NCBI GenBank assembly: GCA_027488835.1 | Contig: JAIYAW010000009.1 | Location: 124,001-188,000, forward strand | DNA: 64,000 nucleotides | Direction of reading: 5' to 3' | From: Bacteroidota bacterium | GTDB lineage: Bacteria > Bacteroidota > Bacteroidia > NS11-12g > UBA955 | The notes under the pieces: generated by a model | What the model was told of the DNA's origin: nothing | Database searches by the model: none | What the model saw: only the letters and a program-made list of their open reading frames with translations | Translations under genes and position numbers: made by a program | In this document: positions 17,135-26,759 of the stretch, piece by piece | Layout of the letters: every line of letters starts with the position of its first letter | How positions within the stretch are numbered: the first letter of the stretch is position 1

Positions 17135-19987
17135 TTACAATTCTAATTTTAGGAATTTACCAGTGTAGCTGTCTTTAAAGGCAGCTATTTTTTCTGGTGG
17201 ACCTTCCACCAAAATTCTTCCTCCACCTTTTCCACCCTCTGGTCCGACATCAATTACCCAATCTGCCACTTTGATCACGTCCATATTGTGTTCAATGACA
17301 ATTACCGTGTTTCCTTTGTCGGTTAGGGTTTGCAGTACGCTGAGCAATTGCTTGATATCATCAAAGTGAAGTCCCGTTGTTGGCTCATCCAATATGTATA
17401 AAGTTTTACCAGTGTCACGTTTGCTTAATTCAGTGGCAAGTTTTACACGTTGGGCTTCACCGCCGCTTAACGTGGTGCTGCTTTGACCCAAAGTAATGTA
17501 ACCCAAACCTACGTCATTCATGGTTGTAATTTTGCGGGCAATCAATGGAATTGATTCGAAAAAATCACCGGCCTGTGAAATTGGCATTTCTAAAATATCT
17601 GAAATGCTTTTTCCTTTATATCTCACTTCAAGTGTTTCTCTGTTATATCTTTTTCCCTGACAAACATCGCATTCAATTTCAACGTTAGGCAAGAAGTTCA
17701 TTTCTATCACTTTTCTGCCGCCGCCACCGCATCCCTCACACCGGCCACCTTTTACATTGAAACTAAACCTACCAGGTTTGTAACCCCTAATTTTTGCTTC
17801 AGGTAAATTGGTAAACAAGTTTCTTATTTCTTGAAAAACACCCACATAAGTTGCAGGATTGCTTCTAGGAGTTCTTCCAATAGGACTTTGGTCTATGCGA
17901 ATTACTTTGTCAATATGCTCTAAACCAGTTATTGATTTGTAAGGAAGAGGACGATACTGTGAACCATATACCTTGCTATGCGCCAAAGGATAAAGGGTTT
18001 CATTGATCAAAGTCGATTTTCCACTACCACTCACACCTGAAATACAGACAAAATTTCCAATTGGGATTTTCACAGATACATCCTTTAAATTATTGCCAGA
18101 ACAACCTTTTAATACAATAAATTCATCGTTGTGTTTCCTGCGAAATTCAGGAACGGGAATGCTATCTAATCCTTTTAAATATTTTGCAGTAACACTCTTG
18201 GATTCAATGAAATCTTTAACTTCTCCACTTGCAACAATTTCGCCCCCACGTTTACCCGCATGTGGGCCAATTTCAACCAACCAATCGCTTGCAAGCATCA
18301 TGTCTTTATCGTGTTCAACTACCAAAACAGAATTGCCAAGGTCACGGAGTTCTTTCAAACTATTGATTAACTTTTCATTGTCGCGCTGGTGCAATCCAAT
18401 TGAAGGTTCATCCAAAATATACAAAACGTTTACTAGTTTGGATCCGATTTGCGTTGCCAAACGAATGCGTTGTGCTTCACCGCCACTTAATGTTTTAGCA
18501 GGGCTATTTAAAGAAAGGTAACCAAGTCCCACACCATTTAAAAAAGACAGTCTATTGGCGATTTCTTTTAATAAATCACTGGCAATGGTTCTTTGTCTAT
18601 TTGTTAATTTATCATCAATGTCTTTTACAAACTCATAGAGTTCGTCGATATTCATCATCGACAATTGGGCAATATTTTTTTCTGCAATTTTGAAATTAAG
18701 GGCTTCAATTTTCAAACGAGCACCATTGCATTCCTTACAAGTTGTTTGGTGTATGAATTCCTCCGCCCACTGACGCATTTTATCGTCATCAGATTCATAG
18801 TAACTTTCTGAAACAATGTTGACAACTCCTTTGTATTGGGTTTCCCATGTTTTCTTTTTGCCATCTGAACCAGTTTGAGTCACAGGAATGGCATCTTCCA
18901 AACCGTATAAAACGGCCTTTAATTGCTCGTCTGTTAATTTTTCAATTGAATCTGCAAGGCTAAATTTCATATAAGTAGCCAAGGCTCGCAATTGAAGGAA
19001 AGTCCAGTTTTCTCTTAATTCACCAATTGGAACAATACCACCTTTGTTGATGGATTTTTTCTTATCAGGAATAATGAAATCCATATTGATTTCGCCAATT
19101 TCACCCAATCCTTCACATGCTTTACATGCACCATAAGGAGAATTGAATGAAAACATATTTGGCTGTGGCTCGTCATAAGAAATACCACTCACAGGATCCA
19201 TTAAAAACTTACTAAAAGGATATTCTTTGTCGTTGCCATCTAAAATGGTAAAATAACCTTCCCCAGCTTTCATTGCAGTTTTAATGCTCTCTTGCAGTCT
19301 TTGGGTGGAAACACTTTTTACGTCCAAACGGTCAATTAAAATTTCAACGTCGTGAATTTTATATCGATCCAATTGCATGTTTGGGGTAACGGCAATAATT
19401 TGTTTATCAACCCTAACTTTGGTATAACCTTTTTTCTTTATTTGTTCGAATAATTCGCGGTAATGTCCTTTTCTGCCCTTAACCACAGGAGCAAGTACAC
19501 TAACTTTTTGATTATCGAATTTTTCAATAACGGTATTTAATATTTGCTCCTCAGAAAGTTTGACCATCTTTTCGCCTGAAACATGACTGAAAGCTTCGCC
19601 AGCTCTGGCAAAAAGCAATCTGAAAAAATCGTAAACTTCAGTAACGGTTCCAACTGTACTTCTTGGATTTCTCGAAACAGTTTTTTGTTCGATAGAGATA
19701 ACGGGCGATAGGCCTTTGATTTTGTCTACATCCGGACGTTTCATGTCGCCTATAAATTGGCGTGCATAAGCTGAAAAACTTTCTAAGTATCTCCTTTGTC
19801 CCTCCGCAAAAATAGTGTCAAAAGCCAAACTACTTTTTCCCGACCCTGACAGTCCTGTAAAAACCACCAATTTCTGCCTAGGAATAATTAAATCAATGTT
19901 TTTGAGATTATGTTCTCGGGCTCCAATAATTTCAATTTGTGGTTCATCTTTTGAAGGAAGATGTATGTCTGAAGCCTCTGTTTTCAT
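17135..19987 (-). CDS. uvrA: Excinuclease ABC subunit A
   Basis: UvrA recognises bulky DNA lesions and loads UvrB in nucleotide excision repair. The 950-residue protein has the two ABC modules of UvrA, with Walker [10 protein letters not shown] (45-53) and GVSGSGKST, signature motifs [12 protein letters not shown] and [12 protein letters not shown], and the zinc-binding regions [17 protein letters not shown] and [20 protein letters not shown]. It is full length. TATTTTTG lies seven bases before its ATG (19995-20002, minus strand). It is transcribed alone. Confidence 0.97.
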   Translation of the reverse strand: MKTEASDIHLPSKDEPQIEIIGAREHNLKNIDLIIPRQKLVVFTGLSGSGKSSLAFDTIFAEGQRRYLESFSAYARQFIGDMKRPDVDKIKGLSPVISIEQKTVSRNPRSTVGTVTEVYDFFRLLFARAGEAFSHVSGEKMVKLSEEQILNTVIEKFDNQKVSVLAPVVKGRKGHYRELFEQIKKKGYTKVRVDKQIIAVTPNMQLDRYKIHDVEILIDRLDVKSVSTQRLQESIKTAMKAGEGYFTILDGNDKEYPFSKFLMDPVSGISYDEPQPNMFSFNSPYGACKACEGLGEIGEINMDFIIPDKKKSINKGGIVPIGELRENWTFLQLRALATYMKFSLADSIEKLTDEQLKAVLYGLEDAIPVTQTGSDGKKKTWETQYKGVVNIVSESYYESDDDKMRQWAEEFIHQTTCKECNGARLKIEALNFKIAEKNIAQLSMMNIDELYEFVKDIDDKLTNRQRTIASDLLKEIANRLSFLNGVGLGYLSLNSPAKTLSGGEAQRIRLATQIGSKLVNVLYILDEPSIGLHQRDNEKLINSLKELRDLGNSVLVVEHDKDMMLASDWLVEIGPHAGKRGGEIVASGEVKDFIESKSVTAKYLKGLDSIPVPEFRRKHNDEFIVLKGCSGNNLKDVSVKIPIGNFVCISGVSGSGKSTLINETLYPLAHSKVYGSQYRPLPYKSITGLEHIDKVIRIDQSPIGRTPRSNPATYVGVFQEIRNLFTNLPEAKIRGYKPGRFSFNVKGGRCEGCGGGGRKVIEMNFLPNVEIECDVCQGKRYNRETLEVRYKGKSISDILEMPISQAGDFFESIPLIARKITTMNDVGLGYITLGQSSTTLSGGEAQRVKLATELSKRDTGKTLYILDEPTTGLHFDDIKQLLSVLQTLTDKGNTVIVIEHNMDVIKVADWVIDVGPEGGKGGGRILVEGPPEKIAAFKDSYTGKFLKLEL

Positions 19988-19994
19988 AAAAGTG

Positions 19995-20002
19995 CAAAAA
20001 TA
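19995..20002 (-). promoter_or_regulatory. Promoter element of uvrA
   Basis: TATTTTTG on the minus strand matches TAnnTTTG with seven bases to the start codon, so the 5' leader would be very short or absent. No LexA-like palindrome is obvious. Confidence 0.5.
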
Positions 20003-20096
20003 AGGAACAATTTAGCGTTCAGAAAGATTTTATATAAAATAACCAAGTTAATTTTATGATAAAATGCAAATTGAACCTCAATGTACGATTTTGAAC

Positions 20097-20104
20097 TATT
20101 TTTG
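20097..20104 (+). promoter_or_regulatory. Promoter element of the GT22-like gene
   Basis: TATTTTTG matches TAnnTTTG, four bases before the ATG at 20109. A TTG lies about 23 bases upstream. The alternative ATG at 20064 is upstream of this element. Confidence 0.45.
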
Positions 20105-20108
20105 TGGA

Positions 20109-21617
20109 ATGAAGTCGGCAATTTCTAAGTTTTATATAGAAAATCCATTAAAATGCATTTTGGCAATTGGTTTATTATTTCGTTTAATTGCAGCTATATT
20201 TTCTGAAGGTTATGCCTTTCAAGATGACCATTTTTCCATTATTGAAGTTGCCCAACAGTGGTTAGATAAAGCGCCAAGTGATTTGTTACCCCAGTTAGGA
20301 GCAAAGGTGCCAGGTGGTCACAGTTTTTTTTATCCAGGTTTGCATTATTATTTCTTTAGTTTTTTACATAGTCTTGGAATTGACAATCCAAACATCAAAA
20401 TGCTCTTGGTCAGGATATTACATGCGTTTTACAGTATGTCAATTGTTTTGTTGGGATATAAAATCACATTGCTCATTTCAAATAAAAAGAATGCAGAAAC
20501 CGTTGGGTGGATATTGGCAATTTTTTGGATATTCCCTTTGTTGTCGGTTCGCAATTTGATAGAATATGTTTGTATTCCTCCTTTAATGCTTGCAACATAC
20601 TTTATTCTGAAATATCCAAATTCTAAAAATTGGTTCACATATGTTGGAATTGGATTTATAGCAGGAATCTCATTTTCATTTAGATTTCAAACCATTTTAT
20701 TCATTGGAGGGATGGGCCTCGTTTTATTAATTCAAAAGGAGTTGCAAAAGGCTATTTTGTTTGGATTAGGCGCTTTGATCTCTATCATTTTGCTTCAAGG
20801 GGCAGTTGATTACTTTATTTGGCATAAGCCATTCGCAGAGTTCATAGAATATACCAATTACAATTTACACCACTCAGGAGAATATCCCAATGGCCCATGG
20901 TATAACTACATTTTACTTATATTGGGTTTGTTTATTCTACCACTTAGTTTTTATTTGATTTGGGGGAATTATTACATTTTTAGGAAATATTTATTGCTTT
21001 CATTGCCTTGGTTTCTTTTCTTCATTTTTCATTCTTATTTCCCAAATAAGCAGGAAAGATTCGTGCTTCCTGTGATGCCTTTTTTTATTATTGTGGGAGT
21101 TGTGGGTTGGAATGAGTATGTAAGCAAAAGTAAATTTTGGTTTAACAGGCAGAAAACTTACAAGGCCACATTGACATGGATTCTTTGTGTGAATATTTTC
21201 TTATTGTGTTTTTTAACTCCAGCTTCAACGAAAATAAGCAAGGTTAGGGTAATGAATTATTTAAGGGAAAGGGGAGATGTATCTTATTTTGTTTTAGAAA
21301 CTACGCAAATGTGGGGATCAGTGCTCATGCCTAGATATTACCATGGTGTTTGGAATTTACCTTATACCATAACTCAGGAATTTAGTGCTAAGCAGTTTTT
21401 CGACACTGTTTATGTGTTGAAAAAACCACGTCCTTCGCATGTTATTTTTGCTGAACCAAAAGATTTGGAAAAACGTATTTCTTTGGTTAAAGAACAGGTT
21501 AAAGATTTGATTTTTGAGAAGGAAATAGAATCGAGTTACTTAGACAAAACAATGACTTGGCTGAATCCGGTGAATGTGAATCAAACTTATTATATTTATA
21601 GAATCATCTACAAATAA
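20109..21617 (+). CDS. GT-C fold (GT22-like) membrane glycosyltransferase
   Basis: The 502-residue product has about 10-12 membrane helices. An acidic DDH motif (FQDDHFSIIE, near residue 40) sits in the first extracytoplasmic loop, where GT-C enzymes keep their catalytic acid. The later motif FPNKQERFVLPVMPF resembles the HKEERF-P block of the GT22 family (ALG9/PIG-B-like mannosyltransferases). It probably moves a sugar from a polyprenyl-phosphate donor to a cell-surface glycan; donor and acceptor cannot be read. I choose the ATG at 20109 because the promoter-like element lies between it and the earlier ATG. It converges with the TPM gene. Confidence 0.7.
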   Translation: MKSAISKFYIENPLKCILAIGLLFRLIAAIFSEGYAFQDDHFSIIEVAQQWLDKAPSDLLPQLGAKVPGGHSFFYPGLHYYFFSFLHSLGIDNPNIKMLLVRILHAFYSMSIVLLGYKITLLISNKKNAETVGWILAIFWIFPLLSVRNLIEYVCIPPLMLATYFILKYPNSKNWFTYVGIGFIAGISFSFRFQTILFIGGMGLVLLIQKELQKAILFGLGALISIILLQGAVDYFIWHKPFAEFIEYTNYNLHHSGEYPNGPWYNYILLILGLFILPLSFYLIWGNYYIFRKYLLLSLPWFLFFIFHSYFPNKQERFVLPVMPFFIIVGVVGWNEYVSKSKFWFNRQKTYKATLTWILCVNIFLLCFLTPASTKISKVRVMNYLRERGDVSYFVLETTQMWGSVLMPRYYHGVWNLPYTITQEFSAKQFFDTVYVLKKPRPSHVIFAEPKDLEKRISLVKEQVKDLIFEKEIESSYLDKTMTWLNPVNVNQTYYIYRIIYK

Positions 21618-21630
21618 TTGAGTTTGGTTT

Positions 21631-22389
21631 TTACCAACTGCCACCAGCACCGCCGCCATCGAAGCCGCCACCGCCACCAAAACCGCCCCAGTCAGAGCCA
21701 CCGCTACTGCCACCTGAATTCCCTCCAAAACCGCCCATACCACCTAGCCAAATTGGAGGAGTATAAAACCCACCGCGATTAAAGCCTCCACCGCCATTGC
21801 CTCTTTTGCTAAACAAAAGTATCAAAAAGATAATGATAAGTGGAATTACAAACTTCGGGAATTTTGATTTTTTGCGTTTGAAGCTAGTCCCTTTGAATTC
21901 ATCGGAAAGGGCACTTTGATAGTCAATTACCGTATTTAAAATACCATTATAATAATCGCCGTTTTTCAAAAAAGGAAGCAATGAATTCCTTTGAATTTCG
22001 CCAACCAATCCGTCGGTTAATTTGGCTTGGGCTTTATTTGCAACTACCGTGTAATATTTGTGGTCGTCGGAGGCAATGTACAGCAATACGCCATTGTTCT
22101 TTCCTTCTTGTCCAATTTTCCAACCCCTTGCAACAAACATTGCTCGGTCAAAAACATCGTAATTATTTGAAGTTTTTTCAATCAGTACTGCAATTTGTGT
22201 AGAGGTGGAGTCTTCGTATTGCATCAATAAATTTTCAATTGTTGCCAATTGAGATTGATTTAAAACACCTGAATAATCATAAATATGTTTCGGAGGATTA
22301 GATATTGCAGGCAAAACTTGTTCCCCCAAAATAACATTGAAAAGAAACCCAGTAAGAATGAAGATATAAAATTTTGCGTATTTAATCAT
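21631..22389 (-). CDS. TPM-domain protein with Gly-rich tail (YgcG type)
   Basis: The 252-residue protein has a signal peptide, a TPM domain (about 30-160, with IYDYSGVLN at the start and GWKIGQEGKNNGVLLYIA), one membrane helix (about 184-198, PLIIIFLILLF) and a tail almost wholly of Gly, Ser and Trp ending GGAGGSW. TPM domains act in membrane-bound proteins of unclear function; some have phosphatase activity or serve in photosystem assembly. It overlaps the second TPM gene by eight bases and lies downstream of a LemA gene, a common bacterial arrangement. Confidence 0.9.
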   Translation of the reverse strand: MIKYAKFYIFILTGFLFNVILGEQVLPAISNPPKHIYDYSGVLNQSQLATIENLLMQYEDSTSTQIAVLIEKTSNNYDVFDRAMFVARGWKIGQEGKNNGVLLYIASDDHKYYTVVANKAQAKLTDGLVGEIQRNSLLPFLKNGDYYNGILNTVIDYQSALSDEFKGTSFKRKKSKFPKFVIPLIIIFLILLFSKRGNGGGGFNRGGFYTPPIWLGGMGGFGGNSGGSSGGSDWGGFGGGGGFDGGGAGGSW

Positions 22390-22831
22390 GGGTTATTTCG
22401 TCTGAAAGCTCATTTGGATTATGTCCGTTTGGAGGAAAGTGGATACTTAATTGTTTTCCAGACAATTGAATGCCTTTGATAATACCTTGGGTGATGTTCG
22501 ATGATTTAATGGTTGCAATGATTTCTTCCTTTACGGCTTCCCAAAAATCGTTCCCAACATGTTTGTGAATTCCGATATCCCCCAAAATGGCAACTTCCTT
22601 GGTCTTTAATCGTAAAAATATTAAGATTCCATTCCTCAATTCCGTTTCGTGCATTTTTAAGGCTTCAAACGTTTGTTGCGCATCATTGAGTAATAAAGTT
22701 TTAGATTTTTTTGTGGTATAATGTACCCTGATTTCTGCGGAAGTATTTATTTCAGCTTCTTTAATTGCATTCACAATCAAAGAAGCCTCAATTTTTTCAA
22801 CGGGACAAGAATGGTGAATCCAAGGAAACAT
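22382..22831 (-). CDS. Second TPM-domain protein, 149 residues
   Basis: This small protein consists of little more than a TPM domain (SAEIRVHYTTK, LRNGILIFLRLKTKEVAILGD, FWEAVKEEI), without signal peptide or membrane helix visible at the start MFPWIHH. It lies three bases behind the LemA gene and overlaps the Gly-rich TPM gene, so the three are almost certainly co-translated. A soluble, cytoplasmic-side partner of the membrane-anchored TPM protein is a reasonable inference. Confidence 0.88.
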   Translation of the reverse strand: MFPWIHHSCPVEKIEASLIVNAIKEAEINTSAEIRVHYTTKKSKTLLLNDAQQTFEALKMHETELRNGILIFLRLKTKEVAILGDIGIHKHVGNDFWEAVKEEIIATIKSSNITQGIIKGIQLSGKQLSIHFPPNGHNPNELSDEITHD

Positions 22832-22834
22832 GTA

Positions 22835-23452
22835 TTATTCCTTATCGTAAATCTTGTCTAAATCAGGCGCTTTGTCTGAACCTTCGGTAGCTTTGAATGC
22901 CGCTTTTTGTTGGAATCCAAACATATTTGCAAAAATATTACTTGGGAAACTTCTCACGCTCAAATTATAATTCATTACCGCTTGGTTAAAATCTGTTCTG
23001 GCTGTTCCAATTCTGTTTTCAGTTCCAGAAATCTCGTCATTTAATTTTGCAAATTGTGGCACAGATTTCAAATCTGGATATTGTTCAGAAACAACCATCA
23101 ATCTGCTTAAACTGCTATTTAAACTTTGAGATGCTTTTGCTTGAGCAGCTTCAAACTTTGCCATGTTTTCTTCCGTTAAACTAGATGCATCAATTTTAAC
23201 GCTTGTCGCTTGTGCTCTTGCCTCAATTACATCTTTTAGAATTTTATCTTCTGTTTTGGCAGCTTTTAAAACAGTTTTTGCTAAGTTTTCAATTAAATCA
23301 TAACGACGTTGATATTGCGTTTCAACATTGCTCCATGCTGTTTGTACTGTAACATCATTTCTTACCAATCCGTTATAACTTCCACGAATCCAAAGGAAGA
23401 CAATTAAAATAATACCGCCTATAACGGCCCAACGAATATATTTACTGTTCAT
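22835..23452 (-). CDS. LemA family protein
   Basis: The product is 205 residues from the ATG at 23452: one N-terminal membrane helix (about 7-24) followed by long amphipathic helices with the LemA features YNGLVRNDVTVQTAWSNVE, QRRYDLIENLAKTV, TARTDFNQAVMNYN and FPSNIFANMFGF. LemA proteins are membrane-anchored helical bundles of poorly known role, often encoded with TPM proteins as here. An earlier start would add 12 residues but lies deeper in lipB. The chosen start overlaps the end of lipB by 11 bases. Confidence 0.92.
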   Translation of the reverse strand: MNSKYIRWAVIGGIILIVFLWIRGSYNGLVRNDVTVQTAWSNVETQYQRRYDLIENLAKTVLKAAKTEDKILKDVIEARAQATSVKIDASSLTEENMAKFEAAQAKASQSLNSSLSRLMVVSEQYPDLKSVPQFAKLNDEISGTENRIGTARTDFNQAVMNYNLSVRSFPSNIFANMFGFQQKAAFKATEGSDKAPDLDKIYDKE

Positions 23453-24122
23453 AATTTTGTAGTTCAAAGATATGTTTAAAATGGGCAATCAGTTTTTTAT
23501 TTACTTCGAAAATATCAATTTTATCGTTTAATTCTTTCTCCATACTCGTTACACCTTTGTTCACGATACCGCAGGGTACAATATGGTTGAACATGTTTAA
23601 ATCTGTATTCACATTCAACGCGAGTCCATGCATTGTAACATAACGGCTGCTTTTGATTCCAATTGCTGCAATTTTGCGCTCTGTTTTCAGTCCAATATCG
23701 ATCCAAACACCAATTCTATCTGGAATAATTCCTGCAATAATTCCATACTCCTCTAATGTTTTAATTATTGCATTTTCAATATTGGCTACGAATTTTTTTA
23801 AACCAATTTGCATTTGTTCAATATCGAAAATTGGATAAACCACGAGTTGTCCAGGACCATGATAAGTAATATCGCCTCCGCGTTCAATTTCAAATACTTC
23901 AGCGCCCATATTTTGTAAGAAACTATTGTTCACCAAAAGATTTGCTTTTTCTGCATGTTTTCCAAATGTATAAACATGTTCGTGCTCCACAGAAATTAAA
24001 TGATGTTGAGGAAGTACTCCTGAATGTTTTTGTTCAATTGCATTTTGAAATATATTTCTTTGAAATTCAAGTGTTTGTCCGTAATTTTCTCTTATTAAGT
24101 TGCGAAAAATGCAAAAATTCAT
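23442..24122 (-). CDS. lipB: Lipoyl(octanoyl) transferase
   Basis: LipB moves octanoyl from acyl carrier protein to lipoyl domains, the first step of protein lipoylation. The 226-residue protein shows RGGDITYHGPGQLVVYPIFD at about 80-100, the catalytic Lys in AAIGIKSSRYVTMHG and the catalytic Cys in VPCGIVNKGVTSM. A likely substrate, the E2 protein at 30340, is encoded in this window. It is the first gene of the lipB-LemA-TPM-TPM run. A TAnnTTTG element ends four bases before its ATG. Confidence 0.96.
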   Translation of the reverse strand: MNFCIFRNLIRENYGQTLEFQRNIFQNAIEQKHSGVLPQHHLISVEHEHVYTFGKHAEKANLLVNNSFLQNMGAEVFEIERGGDITYHGPGQLVVYPIFDIEQMQIGLKKFVANIENAIIKTLEEYGIIAGIIPDRIGVWIDIGLKTERKIAAIGIKSSRYVTMHGLALNVNTDLNMFNHIVPCGIVNKGVTSMEKELNDKIDIFEVNKKLIAHFKHIFELQNYEQ

Positions 24123-24126
24123 ATAG

Positions 24127-24134
24127 CAAAGTTA
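24127..24134 (-). promoter_or_regulatory. Promoter element of lipB, four bases before the ATG
   Basis: TAACTTTG on the minus strand matches TAnnTTTG, followed by CTAT and the ATG. The spacing is the same as at purB. Confidence 0.5.
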
Positions 24135-24200
24135 ATTTACATCTAGGTAGATTCGAAAATAATTTGATGAGGTGTTGTAATTTTACGTTTGACGTTAAAT

Positions 24201-24611
24201 ATGAGTATACAAGGTGAAAATGGCAGAGAGGGAGAGTACTTGGCTGCGAAATGGTTAAATCGGCAAGGATATGAAATTTTTGCGATAAATTGGAAATCTA
24301 GTCACCAAGAAATAGATATAATTGCAACAAATTGTCATTTTTGGGTCTTTGTTGAGGTAAAAACAAAAACAACATCCAATATTTTACAACCCGAAAATGC
24401 AGTAAATTCTGAGAAGCGTAAAAACATGATAAAAGCAGCGCGAAGATTTATATCTAAAACCAATGATAATAAGAAGATAAGATTTGATATTATTTCAGTT
24501 TTTTTTGTATCCCACGGAATACAAAAGCTCCATTTTAAGGATGCCTTTTTTCCAATAATTCGAAACAATGTGCATAGAAATTCAATAGGTTTTTTGAAGT
24601 ACTGTATTTAA
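24201..24611 (+). CDS. YraN/UPF0102 family endonuclease-like protein
   Basis: The product is 136 residues from the ATG at 24201; an upstream TTG would add four. It carries the family start GENGREGEYLAAKWLNRQGYEI and the nuclease-like core EID, then VFVEVKTKT, the D-ExK arrangement of the PD-(D/E)XK fold. Family members are small cytoplasmic proteins; a nuclease role is inferred from the fold, often near the ribosome or RNase HII genes in other bacteria. Here it stands between lipB (divergent) and a secreted protease. Confidence 0.88.
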   Translation: MSIQGENGREGEYLAAKWLNRQGYEIFAINWKSSHQEIDIIATNCHFWVFVEVKTKTTSNILQPENAVNSEKRKNMIKAARRFISKTNDNKKIRFDIISVFFVSHGIQKLHFKDAFFPIIRNNVHRNSIGFLKYCI

Positions 24612-24644
24612 TGTGTTCAATAATTCCCCTTAATTTGCAGAAGA

Positions 24645-26759
24645 ATGAAAAAGTTGTATACGATTTTGGCCTTAGTATTTTCTTTGAACATTGCAATTGC
24701 GCAAACCCATCACTGTGGAACTGATGAGTATTATAAAATGCAGGTGCAAAATGATCCCTCATTACAAAAAGCGGAACAAGAATTTAGAGACATTGCTAGG
24801 GCATCGATTCATTCAAAAATCACAAAAAGGGCAACAAAATATACCATTCCCGTTGTGTTTCATGTAATTCATACAAATGGCCCCGAGAACATTTCGAGGG
24901 AGCAAATTTTAGATCAAATTAGAGTATTAAACGAGGATTATAGTTATACAAATTCAAATAAAAGCTCTTTACGCTCTCAATTTACAGGAGTTGTTGGAAG
25001 TGCTGATATTGAATTCAAATTGGCTACCATTGATATGAATGGCAATTGCTTTGACGGGGTAAACAGGATTTATTCTTCAACAGGAGTGAATATGGATATG
25101 ACAAAGGAGCCCGTAAAATCATTGGCTTATTGGAATTACAAAAAATATTTGAATATTTGGGTTGTGAGTAATATTGTAGATGGAAGTGGAAGCGCTTCAG
25201 GAACAGTATTGGGGTACGCTGTATTTCCATGGATGGCAGGTTCAAGAAAAGATGGAATTGTAATACGTCAAGATAATGTTGGAACCATTGGTACCGCTTC
25301 AAATGGTGATGGTGGTCGCACAATGTCGCATGAAGTTGGTCATTGGTTGGGTTTGTTTCATACCTTCCAAGGAAATTGTTCTGATGATGACATGTGTGAT
25401 GATACGCCACCGGTTTCTGGAACTTTTGTAAATGCCAGTTGTCCCGCAAATGGGAATTCTTGCAAGAATGATGTCCCTGATAAATTAGATATGTGGGAGA
25501 ATTACATGGACTATTCTAATGGTAAATGCATGGCTGCTTTTACATTACAACAAATCGCAATCATGAGAGGAATTTTAGCAGCTGCACCTCGAAATAGCAT
25601 TGTGGCAGCATCGAATCTAGTAGCAACAGGAGTTTCACCCCAAATGGTTGCTCCGGTTGCAAATTTTACAGCTTCATCAACAACAATTTGTGCGGGTCAA
25701 TCGATTGTTTTTACTGATTTATCTTGCAAAGGAAACCCCACTGTGCGATCATGGACACTTACAGGTTCATCAACGCCATCATCAACTTCGCCAAGTCCAA
25801 CTGTAATTTACCAAACTCCCGGAACATATAACGTTTCATTAATGGCTCAAAATAGCTATGGATCCAATACCTTAACCAAAACTGCTTATATTACTGTTTT
25901 GCCTGCAATTTCAAAAGGTAATCCTTATTTTGAAGAGGGATTTGAAAGTGGTGATCCAACAACTACTTCTGCTGGATTTACTCACATAAGCCCCGTAGCA
26001 ACGAGGTTCACATTAACAAATACCGCATCATTTACAGGTAGCAATAGTTACTTGGCAAAAATCACAACAGGATCAACACCGGGGAATGTATTCAGTTTTA
26101 CCACAAAGAGTTTTGATATTTCTCAAATACCATCAACATCTGTTCCTCGATTTACTTTCTACTGTTCATATGTCCAACCTTCCATTGACGTCGCCGATAT
26201 TCTAAGGGTATATATTTCAACCGATTGTGGTGGAACATTTAAGCAAATATTTGAACGTTCAGGTTTGGGATTGGCTTATTCAACATCCGCAACATATGCA
26301 TCTAATTTTGTACCTAAATCAGCTTCTCAATGGAAAAGAATAGGTGTAGGTTCACTTATTGCCGGGGGATTTGATAAATCACAAAATGCAATCTTTAGAA
26401 TAGATGTAGTAAGCGCCGGAGGTAATTCAGTGTTTTTAGATAATATTAATATGAGTCCAAATTATGCGGGTATCAATAATATTACCCCAGACAAAATTGC
26501 AATTTCATTGTATCCCAATCCTGCCAAAACATTGGCAACATTAAAATTAAATAGTATTTTAAATTCAAATAATTGCAAAATTTCATTGTTTGACTTGACT
26601 GGTAGAGAAGTTTCAGTTGTTTATCAGGGAAAGTTATCAGAAGGAAAACAAGAGTTTGAAATAGTACATCCAAACAATGAAGCGTTTGGATTGTTTATTG
26701 TTTCTATTAAAACAGAATTTGGAACTGTTTCAAGTCCAATAATATTTTCAGCAGAATAA
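24645..26759 (+). CDS. Secreted M43 zinc metalloprotease, type IX secretion cargo
   Basis: The 704-residue protein has a signal peptide (1-20), a propeptide-like stretch, and an M43 (pappalysin/cytophagalysin) catalytic domain with the zinc motif HEVGHWLGLFH at 229-239 and a Met-turn YMDYS near 287-291. A PKD domain follows (about 336-420), then a beta-rich region (about 425-610) and a type A C-terminal sorting domain (about 620-704: SLYPNPAK, ISLFDLTGREV). The last domain sends proteins through the type IX system, encoded here at 37530-43880. The stop is directly followed by the topA ATG. Confidence 0.92.
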   Translation: MKKLYTILALVFSLNIAIAQTHHCGTDEYYKMQVQNDPSLQKAEQEFRDIARASIHSKITKRATKYTIPVVFHVIHTNGPENISREQILDQIRVLNEDYSYTNSNKSSLRSQFTGVVGSADIEFKLATIDMNGNCFDGVNRIYSSTGVNMDMTKEPVKSLAYWNYKKYLNIWVVSNIVDGSGSASGTVLGYAVFPWMAGSRKDGIVIRQDNVGTIGTASNGDGGRTMSHEVGHWLGLFHTFQGNCSDDDMCDDTPPVSGTFVNASCPANGNSCKNDVPDKLDMWENYMDYSNGKCMAAFTLQQIAIMRGILAAAPRNSIVAASNLVATGVSPQMVAPVANFTASSTTICAGQSIVFTDLSCKGNPTVRSWTLTGSSTPSSTSPSPTVIYQTPGTYNVSLMAQNSYGSNTLTKTAYITVLPAISKGNPYFEEGFESGDPTTTSAGFTHISPVATRFTLTNTASFTGSNSYLAKITTGSTPGNVFSFTTKSFDISQIPSTSVPRFTFYCSYVQPSIDVADILRVYISTDCGGTFKQIFERSGLGLAYSTSATYASNFVPKSASQWKRIGVGSLIAGGFDKSQNAIFRIDVVSAGGNSVFLDNINMSPNYAGINNITPDKIAISLYPNPAKTLATLKLNSILNSNNCKISLFDLTGREVSVVYQGKLSEGKQEFEIVHPNNEAFGLFIVSIKTEFGTVSSPIIFSAE

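Noticed and set aside
24335-24568. Minus-strand ORF inside the YraN gene, and the many other opposite-strand ORFs inside known genes
   Set aside because: They are overlapped by well-recognised genes and show no family motifs or start signals of their own.
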